A stretch of DNA of 64,000 bases from positions 1,357,617-1,421,616 of the forward strand of contig OX638346.1 in the NCBI GenBank assembly GCA_951813515.1, in the 5' to 3' direction. Positions within the stretch are counted from its first letter, which is position 1, and each line of letters opens with the position of its first letter. The notes under the pieces are model-generated. The model worked only from the letters and a program-made list of their open reading frames with translations. It had not been told where the DNA came from and searched no databases. The position numbers and the translations under genes were made by a program. This DNA comes from an uncultured Pseudomonadales bacterium. Lineage in GTDB: Bacteria; Pseudomonadota; Gammaproteobacteria; Pseudomonadales; Azotimanducaceae. This document shows, piece after piece, positions 53,649-62,256 of this stretch.

Positions 53649-55105
53649 CGGAGCTTGACCGTAGCCAGCGTATCGCGCGCGCAGTAGGCGCGCAGATCGT
53701 CGAAAACCCGCTGGCGCTGCGCGTCGTCCGCAGTCTCTAGTGCGCCCACATAGCGCACCGCCGCCGTCTGTCCGTCCGCGATGGCAAGGTCGCCATAGCC
53801 GCTGTCCGGGGACAGCACCGGCAACACGTTCTTGAGGGAGAACGAGCCCCGAAAGTCCGGGTGATAGTAGGCGCGCCGCACGACCTGGTGCAGATCGAAT
53901 AGCCGCGCCACCATGTTGCGGAGCGCATCGGCCCGGTCCGGCAGCGCCCGGATGAGCTCCCAGAGCACCCGCCGCTCGTAATTCGTATAGGTGCAGATAG
54001 TGCCTTTGCGCCCCACGGCTTCGATCAGACGGTCAGCGAGTCGCGGCCGGGGATCGTCCTTGCCTTCGTGGAGGTAGTCCGCGTGCGCGAGCGGCGATCC
54101 TTCACGCTCCGAGTGCACGGAAAAGAGGAAGGGGATCGGGTCGTAGGCGCGCGTGCCCGCGAATCGCGGGATGGCCGGAGCGAACGTCTCGAAGTCAAGG
54201 TGATGGATCGGGGGCGCGACCAGGGCAAACTCGCGGCGGATGTCACCGTGCGTCTGTGCGCGCCCCTCCCGCACCGCGCGGCGCACGATGCGCTGCAGGG
54301 CAGACAGCGGGAACTTCGCCGGAATGTCGCGGATCTCCTCGATACCACGTGCCCGCAGCCGGTCACGCCGCTTGGCGTGAAGCCCCGGCAACTCGCGGAC
54401 ACCGTGATCGAGCGTTGCCTGGCCGCGGGAGCAATGCGCGAAGTACGGACAGTCGTAAGGCACGGAGCACTGATCGCCCGGCGCGATGTCGGGCGCGACG
54501 TCGCTCGCGATCAGCGACCGCATCTCCCGCGCCTGTTCCGCCACGGTGTCGCGCATCGATTCCGCCTGCTCGAACACTCCATGCAACCGGAACAGCCGAT
54601 CGAGGTCGAGATGCTTCCCGTCGAAGACATAATTCTGGTCCAGCGTCATCACTGCGGCGTCGCGCACGTCCAGCCCCGCGCCACGCAGCAACCGAAGCTG
54701 GAAGGCAAGGTCGAGGACGAAGACATCCTTGAGCTTGGTCGTGGACTTGACCTCCACCAGCCTCCAGCCGCCGCCGGGCAGTCGCTCAATCACGTCCGCC
54801 CGGCAGAACAGGCCCTGGTACTCGAAGGCCGCCTCGAACAACGCGGGCGCAACACCCTGCTCGATGATCCGGCGCGTCTCCTCCAGCGCCTCCTCGACGT
54901 GCTGGTGATCCTGCGCGACAAAGCGACCGCCGGGGTAACGCCTGCATGCCAACTCGCCGACCTCGTGGCCGGTATCGAAGATCGCCTGGAGCGCGTCGCT
55001 GGTTTCTGCGGCCAGATGCGGCGCGCGAAAATCGTGCCAGAGCCGCAAGTGGCACTGGGAGCCGGAGAGGAAGCGCGATTTGGAGAGTCGGGGGCGGTCG
55101 GTCAC
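53606..55105 (-). CDS. DUF2779 protein: Cas4-like nuclease plus RNase H-like domain
   Basis: 499 residues from a GTG at 55105. N-terminal: Fe-S/PD-(D/E)XK nuclease resembling Cas4/RecB, with Cys18 (GSQCHLRLW), D104 (CRADVIERL), E118 and K120 (LVEVKST), and the cysteine cluster C213, C219, C225 (CSVPYDCPYFAHC). C-terminal: an RNase H/DnaQ-like domain with HHLDFETFAPA (about 307-317) and YCARDTLATVKL. This combination defines DUF2779; it suggests a 4Fe-4S exonuclease coupled with a second nuclease. It lies 6 bases after the upstream ELK-motif nuclease gene. Confidence 0.82.
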   Translation of the reverse strand: MTDRPRLSKSRFLSGSQCHLRLWHDFRAPHLAAETSDALQAIFDTGHEVGELACRRYPGGRFVAQDHQHVEEALEETRRIIEQGVAPALFEAAFEYQGLFCRADVIERLPGGGWRLVEVKSTTKLKDVFVLDLAFQLRLLRGAGLDVRDAAVMTLDQNYVFDGKHLDLDRLFRLHGVFEQAESMRDTVAEQAREMRSLIASDVAPDIAPGDQCSVPYDCPYFAHCSRGQATLDHGVRELPGLHAKRRDRLRARGIEEIRDIPAKFPLSALQRIVRRAVREGRAQTHGDIRREFALVAPPIHHLDFETFAPAIPRFAGTRAYDPIPFLFSVHSEREGSPLAHADYLHEGKDDPRPRLADRLIEAVGRKGTICTYTNYERRVLWELIRALPDRADALRNMVARLFDLHQVVRRAYYHPDFRGSFSLKNVLPVLSPDSGYGDLAIADGQTAAVRYVGALETADDAQRQRVFDDLRAYCARDTLATVKLRQALSRIAEPAGSA

Positions 55106-55111
55106 GAACGG

Positions 55112-55903
55112 TCAGATACACCTCGGATCGACAGATCCGGCCTTTTTGATCCATTGCTCAATGAAGTTGGCGAATGTGCATCCCAGATCCCCGTGCCGTT
55201 TCACGATGTTCGCGACCTCGTCGAAGTAGATGTACTTGAAATTGTCCTTCCTTGAACTGTCGTTGGTGGGTTCAGGGTCCGCTTTGGGCTGAATGAAGAC
55301 GACTTCTGTTTCTGAACATTCCCGCCCTTCGAACTTCAAGCCTTCGACTGCGTTGGTCCAGCCGCGAACAACTCGGTCTTCTGAGAAAGACATCTCGTAC
55401 AACTGCTCCAGCTCGTCGGTCTTGGGCACGAATCCCGCTCGAGAGAGTTGATGCAGCAGGTGAACGTATTTCCGCTTGCTCTTGCTAGCCTTGGCCAAAT
55501 CTCTGACACCTCGAACGAGGAGATTGAAATCGGTATCCCGAGCCTTGCAGAGATACTCATCTTGCTTGGAGCGTTTCGATCCCATGTCGGTCTTGAGTTC
55601 AACTAGGTACGCCGAGCACTTGTCCTCTGCAAACACGGCGTAGTCGACGTTGTAGGATTGGTTGCAGCCAGGTGTTGGGTGGAGTTCCTGACGTTCCTCC
55701 TTGGTGTACAACGAGCCGATACGTAGCGGAAACTCTGGAATCAGCGTCTCGTCCATCTTGCCAAATCGGTCGCGCAATATGTCGCGCAAGAACAACGCAA
55801 AGAACGGCGCCGAACGCCCCTCGAGCGGATAACCCGGTAGATGCCGCGAGCGATTCAACAATTTGAAGACGTCGCTGACGGTTGGAGATTCGCTATCTGT
55901 CAT
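55112..55903 (-). CDS. Putative PD-(D/E)XK nuclease with ELK motif
   Basis: 263 residues from an ATG at 55903. The catalytic core is visible: E57 (IPEFPLRIG), D87 (NVDYAVFAEDK) and E102-x-K104 (YLVELKTDMGS), a complete PD-(D/E)XK set. The C-terminal region is charged and unassigned. It is 6 bases upstream of the DUF2779 gene, so both nucleases are likely co-translated. No family name recognised. Confidence 0.65.
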   Translation of the reverse strand: MTDSESPTVSDVFKLLNRSRHLPGYPLEGRSAPFFALFLRDILRDRFGKMDETLIPEFPLRIGSLYTKEERQELHPTPGCNQSYNVDYAVFAEDKCSAYLVELKTDMGSKRSKQDEYLCKARDTDFNLLVRGVRDLAKASKSKRKYVHLLHQLSRAGFVPKTDELEQLYEMSFSEDRVVRGWTNAVEGLKFEGRECSETEVVFIQPKADPEPTNDSSRKDNFKYIYFDEVANIVKRHGDLGCTFANFIEQWIKKAGSVDPRCI

Positions 55904-56102
55904 GTTCCTGGTCCTCCCAAATGGTTAAGGCAACAGTTCGCTTCAAGGACTCGAAGAGCATCACGCATCTTCGATCGGCGGATCCTGCCGGCGAACCCTA
56001 TGGGCTGCCTCTCAGACAGTTTGGAACCCTGCCGCTTATGCGGTTTGCATAGCAGGCAGCCCCTTCGCGTCGATTTCGCCCCTTTGCGCTTGTGGTGCAT
56101 TA

Positions 56103-56531
56103 TTACTCCGTCCGACGCATGATTTCCTTGATTCGGAACCACATCGGATCATGTTCCCTGGCGCGGCGGTCATAGATGTGTGCTCTCGCGAGGTCGATGT
56201 ATTCCTGTCTCCTGTCGCGCAACGTCTCGGGGTCACCTACGTATTGGTCGAACTCCTGCGCCGGGTCGAAAGCCCCCTTGATGCTGTTGCAGACACCGCA
56301 AGCCAGCACCCAGTTGTCGGGAGCCTTGCTCACTTCCTTCGGGTAAAACGACTTTGGCAACAGATAATCCACGCTGCCGACACCGTAACCCAGCCGATCC
56401 CACAGCAGATCTATGCCGCAGTATTCGCAGTGTCCATCCGATCGGGACATGGCAAAGGCGTAGGCGCGATGCAGACGACACTCCCCAGCCAAGGCCTCCG
56501 CCCGCTTTCGTACCAGGGGATTCAAATCCAT
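56103..56531 (-). CDS. HNH-like nuclease with substituted histidine
   Basis: 142 residues from the ATG at 56531 (in-frame alternative at 56564). The zinc-finger cysteines are CEYC (35-38) and CGVCN (78-82), flanking VDYLLPKS and NWVLACGVCNSIKG. In most HNH proteins the first motif is DHxxP; here it is DYLLP, so the catalytic histidine appears to be tyrosine at 56. The protein may be inactive or use another histidine. It is 200 bases upstream of the ELK nuclease gene on the same strand. Confidence 0.65.
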   Translation of the reverse strand: MDLNPLVRKRAEALAGECRLHRAYAFAMSRSDGHCEYCGIDLLWDRLGYGVGSVDYLLPKSFYPKEVSKAPDNWVLACGVCNSIKGAFDPAQEFDQYVGDPETLRDRRQEYIDLARAHIYDRRAREHDPMWFRIKEIMRRTE

Positions 56532-56737
56532 CGTGCCGTTCCCTGATCCCAAACAAACAGGCAAAGAGCCTATCCCAGCAGGGCGACAGATCCGGACGCA
56601 GCCTCACAACTTTCCAGGTCGCGGCGGAGACTTACGCCGTACCGTTGGTTCCGGCGATGCGCCCGACCAGGGAGGGAAGGCTAATCCGCAGAAATCCGTA
56701 TACCTGGGCGTGACGGAGTACCAGCCTGCGGACGCAG

Positions 56738-56764
56738 AAAGGGCCACCCGGCGGGCAGCCCTTT
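56738..56764. terminator. Bidirectional rho-independent terminator candidate
   Basis: AAAGGGC, 13-base loop, GCCCTTT, with short T-rich flanks on both strands. It lies about 21 bases after the symporter stop (reverse strand). The GC-rich loop can itself pair, which lengthens the stem. Confidence 0.6.
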
Positions 56765-56784
56765 TCCGTTCGGCTCGACGCCCG

Positions 56785-58110
56785 TCAGGCCGCCGCTTCT
56801 TCGCTCGACTCTCCTGCACTCACCTCTGGCAGATCCTCGCCCTCGGTACGGGCTACCAGGGCAGTAACGGTCAGGTCGCTGGTCACGTTGACCGAGGTCC
56901 GGCACATGTCGAGGATCCTGTCCACGGCGATATACAACCCGATTGCTTCGAGCGGCAAGTCCAATACGGTCAGGATCAACGTGATGGCCACCAGGCTCGC
57001 CGCCGGTATCCCGGCTACACCAATGGAGGTCAACAACGCCAGCAGCACCACGAGGAACTGATCGGCGACAGTCAGATCCGCGCCGAAGGCCTGTGCGATG
57101 AAGATGACGACCACGCACTCGAACAGCGCCGTGCCATCCATGTTGACCGTCGCACCCAGCGGCAGCACGAAACTCGTGGTGCCCTCCGAGATGCCCGCTC
57201 GCCGTGCGCTGCTGAGCGTCACCGGCAGCGTGGCGGACGACGAAGCCGTGGAGAAGGCCATTAGCTGCGCGGGCATGATCCGGCCGTAATAGGCATACGG
57301 CCTGACGCCGCCCACGAAGCGCAGGAGCGCCGGCAAGGTCACGAAGAAGTGCGTCGCCAGCGCCAGCAGGACGGTCAGGGTGAACCAGGCGAGCGCCTCC
57401 ACGAGCGTCCCAAGCGGCACCGTCAGTAATGCCTTGCCCACGAGGGCGAACACGCCGTACGGCGCGAACTTCAGAATCCACCGGGTGATCAGGATCATCA
57501 CGTCGTGGATCCCTGTCCAGAGGTTGGTCAGCGTGTCTCTTGGCGAACCTTCGATGCGCGACATGAAATAGCCGAACACGACGCTGAAGAAGATCAGCGC
57601 GAGAAGCTCCATGTTCACCGCCGCCGCGAAGATGTTGTCCGGGATGGCGCGCGCGATCACGTCCACCAGGTCGCCAGCGTCGCGTCCCTCGACGCGCGTC
57701 AACTGGTCCGACACGTCCGGCATGTTCTCGGACAGCGCCTTGACCGACTCGCCGCCCCCGGGATTGATCACGTTGACGAGCACCAGGCCGGTCACGACCG
57801 CGATCAGGCCCGTCGCGACGTAGAAACCCACGGTCTTGCCGCCGACCCGGCCGAAGTGTTCGCGCCCTGCCATGTTGTAAACGCCCATGATGATCGACGC
57901 CACGATCAGGGGCACCACGATCATCTTCAGCGCATTGAGGAAGAGGCCGCCGAAGAAGTCGAAGATCTCGACCAGCGGCACCCCGAACACGGTCGTATCG
58001 GCATCCGCTACCAGGCTGACAAGTAGGGCCAGGGCCAGCGCCACCGCTATCTGCCAATGCAGTGGCGCGTTCATGACTCGGGACCACACGTTCGTTTCTT
58101 CCTGCGCCAT
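56785..58110 (-). CDS. Dicarboxylate/glutamate:cation symporter (DAACS/SDF family)
   Basis: 441 residues from an ATG at 58110 with GGGGGAGG upstream. Eight or so hydrophobic segments are present. Family motifs: FLNALKMIVVPLIVASI, the serine-rich re-entrant loop AFSTASSSATLPVTL, the substrate-binding NMDGTALFE, and TSIGVAGIPAASL plus DRILDMCRTSVNV near the C terminus. It imports C4-dicarboxylates or acidic amino acids with sodium or protons. Alone between defence genes; not obviously linked to them. Confidence 0.9.
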   Translation of the reverse strand: MAQEETNVWSRVMNAPLHWQIAVALALALLVSLVADADTTVFGVPLVEIFDFFGGLFLNALKMIVVPLIVASIIMGVYNMAGREHFGRVGGKTVGFYVATGLIAVVTGLVLVNVINPGGGESVKALSENMPDVSDQLTRVEGRDAGDLVDVIARAIPDNIFAAAVNMELLALIFFSVVFGYFMSRIEGSPRDTLTNLWTGIHDVMILITRWILKFAPYGVFALVGKALLTVPLGTLVEALAWFTLTVLLALATHFFVTLPALLRFVGGVRPYAYYGRIMPAQLMAFSTASSSATLPVTLSSARRAGISEGTTSFVLPLGATVNMDGTALFECVVVIFIAQAFGADLTVADQFLVVLLALLTSIGVAGIPAASLVAITLILTVLDLPLEAIGLYIAVDRILDMCRTSVNVTSDLTVTALVARTEGEDLPEVSAGESSEEAAA

Positions 58111-58197
58111 TACCTCCCCCTTTGAAGCCCTGCGCCCACCCACAGTCTATACCGGAACCCGCCGAGCGCATCCAAATGATGAACAACGATTCGCATG

Positions 58198-58223
58198 CCA
58201 AGGGACAGTCCGCGTTCCCTTGG
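58198..58223. repeat. Perfect inverted repeat (REP-like hairpin)
   Basis: CCAAGGGA, 10-base loop CAGTCCGCGT, TCCCTTGG. The GGGACAGTC core resembles REP-like hairpins seen near RAYT/Y1 transposase genes, but no such gene is found here. It is between divergent flanks, upstream of the symporter gene. Confidence 0.55.
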
Positions 58224-58443
58224 CGCACAGTTCTGTCTGTTTTCTATGCTTCCGGCATGCACAAAGCGCGTCCGAATCTCTTCGTTCCCGGCCCGAGGCG
58301 CATGGAAACCCGTCGGGCGAGAGCGATGTGGTGGCGACCGGGCATCCCGAGCCTGATGCGTCACATTGGATCCGCCGCGACGACCGCCACTGGATAGGGA
58401 TCCGCTTTGGGGAGGCGCGGCAACCGGACCCAAAGGGGCCCAT

Positions 58444-58830
58444 TCACCGCCGCGCTGTAAACTGATTCAAAAAGCGCGCGAGACCCTCGTTCCGCACGGG
58501 CATCGCGCGGATATGCCGGGCGAGCGAGCGCGGACTCACCCCGCAATGGGTGATGAGCAAGGCGCACTCATGCGGCGCAAGGCTCGACAACAACCAACCC
58601 ACCGCACAACTTCCATCACCATTCCGGGTCGGTTCTCCATTTAGCGACTCCAATATGCCCGCCCCGTCCACGCGCCCCTTGCGACCAGCGCAGTGTTTGC
58701 GCGCAATAACGCCAGCGATATCCTCAGCGTCGGGTTGGCGTCGTCGCGCGGCGGCGGGTTGTCGGATCATGTATAGGGCGAAGTCCTCGTCGGAGCGAAG
58801 TCCCTGCGGTGTTTTCGACATGGAGATCAT
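58444..58830 (-). CDS. Hypothetical partner of the AbiEii-like gene
   Basis: 128 residues from an ATG at 58830 that overlaps the AbiEii-like stop by 4 bases (ATGA). The product is helical and basic with a Cys-rich end (CAVGWLLSSLAPHECALLITHC, residues quoted in part). I recognise no domain. Its coupling to the nucleotidyltransferase gene suggests an accessory or antitoxin role, but the classic AbiEi antitoxin precedes, not follows, its toxin. Confidence 0.5.
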   Translation of the reverse strand: MISMSKTPQGLRSDEDFALYMIRQPAAARRRQPDAEDIAGVIARKHCAGRKGRVDGAGILESLNGEPTRNGDGSCAVGWLLSSLAPHECALLITHCGVSPRSLARHIRAMPVRNEGLARFLNQFTARR

Positions 58831-59564
58831 GCTCCCGGCGCCCCCCCATCCCCGTGCGAGAGGGGTCTTGACTGAAGAGCCGCTACCACCCGTTTCCGCA
58901 AGTCATCTTCAGACCAACGGTGCTGCGGTTCGATCAGGGCTTTCATGTCGTTGCCAGACCAGCCTCTCGGCAACGCGCCGATGACGGAGGACACGGTCGT
59001 TAGCACGCGTGGACTCGTATGGGCGCAAGCTTGCGCGAGCGCCGCACGGTCATGGATGGTCGCGGCCACCACGTCGTAGGCGTCGCGCACCGTAATTTCC
59101 CCAGCCCGGTACATTCGCCAGGCGATTTTCGCATAGAGAATTTGTGCGCTGCTTTGCAGCCGGAGCGTCGTCCCAGCCAACCGCGTGGGCACACTCGGTT
59201 CGAGCACGACGCTGCTGGGCATTACCGTAGCTTCGACGTCCCCGATCTCCGTGTAGGTTGCGATGTCCTCGCACCAGGTTCGCTCTCGTGAACAATCTAC
59301 GATGCCCGCGATCCTTTCCTCGATCCGGGAGCGTTCCCGGCGTGTGAGTCCGCCGTAGACCGTGGGATCACAGAACAGGTCGACGTCAAACGATTGACGG
59401 TGGCCCCACCGGGAGGCGAGTACCGTACCACCCCCGAATGAGATGTAGCGCTCATCGACAACGCCCGTCAACGCGTCAAACAACGCCTTCGCCACGTCGC
59501 ATTGAGGGGTTGGAATCCGCTCTTCTCGAATCGCCCCCACCATGTCGCCGTTCCATCCGGTCAC
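58827..59564 (-). CDS. AbiEii/MenT-like nucleotidyltransferase (toxin-type)
   Basis: 245 residues from a GTG at 59564 (ATG at 59543 also possible). The nucleotidyltransferase motif is FGGGTVLASRWGHRQSFDVD, with GG and DVD (metal ligands), and a C-terminal helical domain with ILYAKIAWRMYRAG. This is the AbiEii/DUF1814 fold that modifies tRNA or other targets in type IV toxin-antitoxin systems. The expected upstream AbiEi antitoxin gene is absent; a different small protein follows. Divergent from the REase-like gene at 59647. Confidence 0.75.
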   Translation of the reverse strand: MTGWNGDMVGAIREERIPTPQCDVAKALFDALTGVVDERYISFGGGTVLASRWGHRQSFDVDLFCDPTVYGGLTRRERSRIEERIAGIVDCSRERTWCEDIATYTEIGDVEATVMPSSVVLEPSVPTRLAGTTLRLQSSAQILYAKIAWRMYRAGEITVRDAYDVVAATIHDRAALAQACAHTSPRVLTTVSSVIGALPRGWSGNDMKALIEPQHRWSEDDLRKRVVAALQSRPLSHGDGGAPGA

Positions 59565-59646
59565 ACCCGGAGTTTAGTCGATTCGAGGCCTCCCGGATCG
59601 GACGAAATCGACCGATTGCGGGAGGGGCGTTAACATCGACCCGGCC

Positions 59647-60726
59647 TTGATTCGACGACCCGATGATGTGAACCCGCAAACCAGACGTATCCACGACAAC
59701 GCCGAGATTCTCGGAGAGTTGCTGGGCTTCAGGGCCGAACAAGAAGTATCCACCAGTTTGCTCTCGCTTAGGCTCGACGACGCCTACCATCCGCGCATAG
59801 ACCTCCTGTGGAGTCTGCCACTGAGCGTTGCGCAACGGCAAGCAATCGCGTGGGCATTGGGTGTAGATGACGGCGCAACAGAGCGCATCGAGCATCTGCC
59901 CGTCGTTGGACTCGAGATCGAGGGCACGCAACCAACCACCAAGACGCTGGAAGCCGACATAGCGAACCTTGCGGCGCTCGGCGCTCCGTTGGGCCTATTG
60001 GTCGTTTCTGAGAGTGGGGAAAAGGGCATCTATCGCCGCGCCGCAAGAGCCATACGAACCACTCGGCGCGCATTCGGAGACGTATCCGTTCTCCCGGTGG
60101 AAGCATCATGGCTCGAAGAGTTCAAGAGCGAGGACTGGCACACGGGAGAGCTGCCGCCGCCCGTGTTATCAAAGAAAGCCCCGGCTGGAGGCGAGAGTCG
60201 CAAATGGTCCCATACGACTCGAAGAGTTTTGCGCCAGAAGGGCGAGGAGGCTGGTTTCGTCGTCGCCGAATCCTGGAATCCACCGATAATCAAGGCTACG
60301 TTCGAGCTACAACGGGCCAAAACCGGAGAATTGGCGCATACGACCGATCCCAAGATCGGGAAACGCTCTCCTATGCGGAAAGCCGGCGACTACCTGATCC
60401 AAAGCGAGATCGATCTCGCGTGGCTATTGCCCCTTCCGGGACGCCTGCGGACCTTTCTTGAGAAACTGGACGCACTCGACCCATACAGTCGCGAACACGG
60501 GCTAGGTTTCACCGAACTGTGGAGCCATATCCCGGTTGCCGCGTTTGAACTGGAGTCGGGGCAGGGCAAGCACGCCGGGGGCGCACTGCTGAACTTGGCG
60601 GCGTACAGCGTGATCGGAGTCTTGGGCACTGAGACCCGCCGTGCAGAGGAAAAGCTGAAGCGAACCCTGCGGACGTATCAGCCAGCTCTCGGGCTCCGAA
60701 ATGTCTTTGTCAGGAGAATGCCATGA
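59647..60726 (+). CDS. Duplicated PD-(D/E)XK-like protein
   Basis: 359 residues, possibly from a TTG at 59647 or a GTG at 59668; the start is uncertain. Two similar halves are visible. Repeat 1: a helix (HDNAEILGELLGFRAEQE), then RIDLLWSLPL (D52) and HLPVVGLEIEG (E90, E92). Repeat 2: RKAGDYLIQSEIDLAWLLPL (D256) and HIPVAAFELES (E301, E303). Each has the D-xxW ... E-x-E order of a PD-(D/E)XK core with the lysine missing, so one or both may be non-catalytic. A basic linker lies near residues 180-200. The stop overlaps the nitrilase gene by 4 bases. Confidence 0.6.
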   Translation: MIRRPDDVNPQTRRIHDNAEILGELLGFRAEQEVSTSLLSLRLDDAYHPRIDLLWSLPLSVAQRQAIAWALGVDDGATERIEHLPVVGLEIEGTQPTTKTLEADIANLAALGAPLGLLVVSESGEKGIYRRAARAIRTTRRAFGDVSVLPVEASWLEEFKSEDWHTGELPPPVLSKKAPAGGESRKWSHTTRRVLRQKGEEAGFVVAESWNPPIIKATFELQRAKTGELAHTTDPKIGKRSPMRKAGDYLIQSEIDLAWLLPLPGRLRTFLEKLDALDPYSREHGLGFTELWSHIPVAAFELESGQGKHAGGALLNLAAYSVIGVLGTETRRAEEKLKRTLRTYQPALGLRNVFVRRMP

Positions 60727-62015
60727 ACTTCCGTGTTGCCCTCGTCGTGCCCGACCAGCGCGTTTCATGCGAATCGGGAAGCAAGACGTATTGGAATGAT
60801 CATTGCCGCTACGAGGATCTCGAGGCCGCCTGCCATGACGATCAAATCGATCTGGTCGTTTTGCCGGAACAATACTCCGAAGGATTGCCAGGTGACGAGA
60901 TGGAGGAATGGGCCATTGGCGAATGGTTCGAATACTTGAAAGTTCCCGTTCTGATGGGATTCAAATCCAAAGAGGGATTTCAGATCGCCATCTACGTAAA
61001 TCCGAACTCCTCTCGCTCCGAGACTCGGTTGCACCGATATGTAAAACACTCGTCGGCCGATCAACTGGCATTCGAATGGCCCGGTTACGCTGGCAGCAGC
61101 GACGCAATGTTCGACCCAGTCGTTGTCGGGGAGGCTCGCATAGGCGTGCAAGTGTGTCACGACATGTTCTACGGCCTTATAGGCCATCGGCTCCGGCATC
61201 GCGGTGCAAATTTGCACATCGTTCTCTCCGGCCGAGATGTCCACAGGCGAAAGTGGTCAAACGTGCTCGCTGGACGCTCCTTGGAGCTGAAGGCCCCTTT
61301 CCTGTGCACAATGGCGAAGTGTGGGGAAACAGGGTCTGCCCGCGCCCTTGCATTCGATCAGGGAAGACAACTTCTGCCGGCTGTTTCGATGGTGAACTCC
61401 GAAGGATTTGCCGGATTCGAAGTGTTCGATCTCGGGGACCGCCACCTGGAACCTCCGCACCGTCAATCTTCCTCCGACATGCGTTACCGTGACATATCGA
61501 TCAGCCGAAACCCATCCGTATGTGCAGACATTCATTTCAATCCCCGGTCTGGGAAGATCTCCTTGAAAGGCCGTCGCGAATTGGACTCTGTCGACAAATG
61601 GCGCGTCTTTCGAACAACAGCAGGTCCGGCAGGAGTGCTGACTCTACCGATTGACGCACTCCACGATGGCCTCGCGGTTCATCGCCATGACGTACGCCCA
61701 AGTTCATTCGCCCATCACATCGTGGCGTATGTCGGCGAGCCCCACGACTTGGATGAAGCGATCACCCTTACGAAACTTCGAGCCATCGAGCACCGCGTCG
61801 CCGTTTTGCTCGCGGGCAACGCCACTTGGGAATGCATAAAGACGACGCGCTACAAGTATATCCAGCGTCTTCGTCCGCGGAATGGCGTGTTCAACCTCAA
61901 TGCAGAGTGTCTTGGTGGAACGGCGTCCGCGTTGGCGGGAAGAGGCGTATTGGGCATACCGAGACGACACTTCGACAAATACCGCGCTCTGCGACTGCAT
62001 GAAGAAGAGTCGTGA
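60723..62015 (+). CDS. Nitrilase/carbon-nitrogen hydrolase superfamily protein
   Basis: 430 residues. The N-terminal ~250 residues contain the nitrilase triad: E49 (VVLPEQYSEG), K108 (RLHRYVKHS) and C145 (VQVCHDMFYG), plus the RSLELKAPFLCTMAKCG and GGxxA segments of this fold. The C-terminal ~170 residues are unassigned. Nitrilase domains are also fused to reverse transcriptases in DRT type 1 defence systems, so a defence effector role has precedent. The ATG overlaps the stop of the duplicated PD-(D/E)XK-like gene, forming a two-gene operon. Confidence 0.75.
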   Translation: MNFRVALVVPDQRVSCESGSKTYWNDHCRYEDLEAACHDDQIDLVVLPEQYSEGLPGDEMEEWAIGEWFEYLKVPVLMGFKSKEGFQIAIYVNPNSSRSETRLHRYVKHSSADQLAFEWPGYAGSSDAMFDPVVVGEARIGVQVCHDMFYGLIGHRLRHRGANLHIVLSGRDVHRRKWSNVLAGRSLELKAPFLCTMAKCGETGSARALAFDQGRQLLPAVSMVNSEGFAGFEVFDLGDRHLEPPHRQSSSDMRYRDISISRNPSVCADIHFNPRSGKISLKGRRELDSVDKWRVFRTTAGPAGVLTLPIDALHDGLAVHRHDVRPSSFAHHIVAYVGEPHDLDEAITLTKLRAIEHRVAVLLAGNATWECIKTTRYKYIQRLRPRNGVFNLNAECLGGTASALAGRGVLGIPRRHFDKYRALRLHEEES

Positions 62016-62088
62016 TGGCGAGAGCATGAAGGCAAGGGCAAAAAAAGACGCGTAGATACGTTCAGATCTGGGCCTGACGGAGAATTAG

Positions 62089-62256
62089 TTAACCGACTTC
62101 GATCATCTCGAAGTCTTCCTTCCCAACCCCGCACTCCGGGCACACGAAGTCATCCGGGACATCCTCCCAGGGGGTCCCTGGCGGGATGTCCTCGTATTCG
62201 CAGCCTTCGGCTTCATCGTAGATCCAGCCGCAGACAATGCACTGCCATTTCTTCAC
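62089..62256 (-). CDS. Rubredoxin
   Basis: A 55-residue iron-sulfur electron carrier, starting with GTG at 62256. The four iron ligands are CIVCG and CPECG, with the usual W-IYDE-EG and FEMIE context. The length matches small rubredoxins. It is convergent with the nitrilase gene and divergent from ubiA. Rubredoxins often reduce alkane hydroxylases or peroxide-detoxifying enzymes; the partner is not evident here. Confidence 0.93.
   Translation of the reverse strand: MKKWQCIVCGWIYDEAEGCEYEDIPPGTPWEDVPDDFVCPECGVGKEDFEMIEVG

Noticed and set aside
54068..55255. 395-codon forward open frame opposite the DUF2779 gene
   Set aside because: Low-complexity basic translation without motifs; the reverse strand carries the Cas4-like cysteine cluster.
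58231..58443. Forward reading HWIRRDDRHWIGIRFGEARQ as a gene remnant
   Set aside because: No start or ribosome binding site, no family recognised, and it overlaps the end of the 128-residue gene region.
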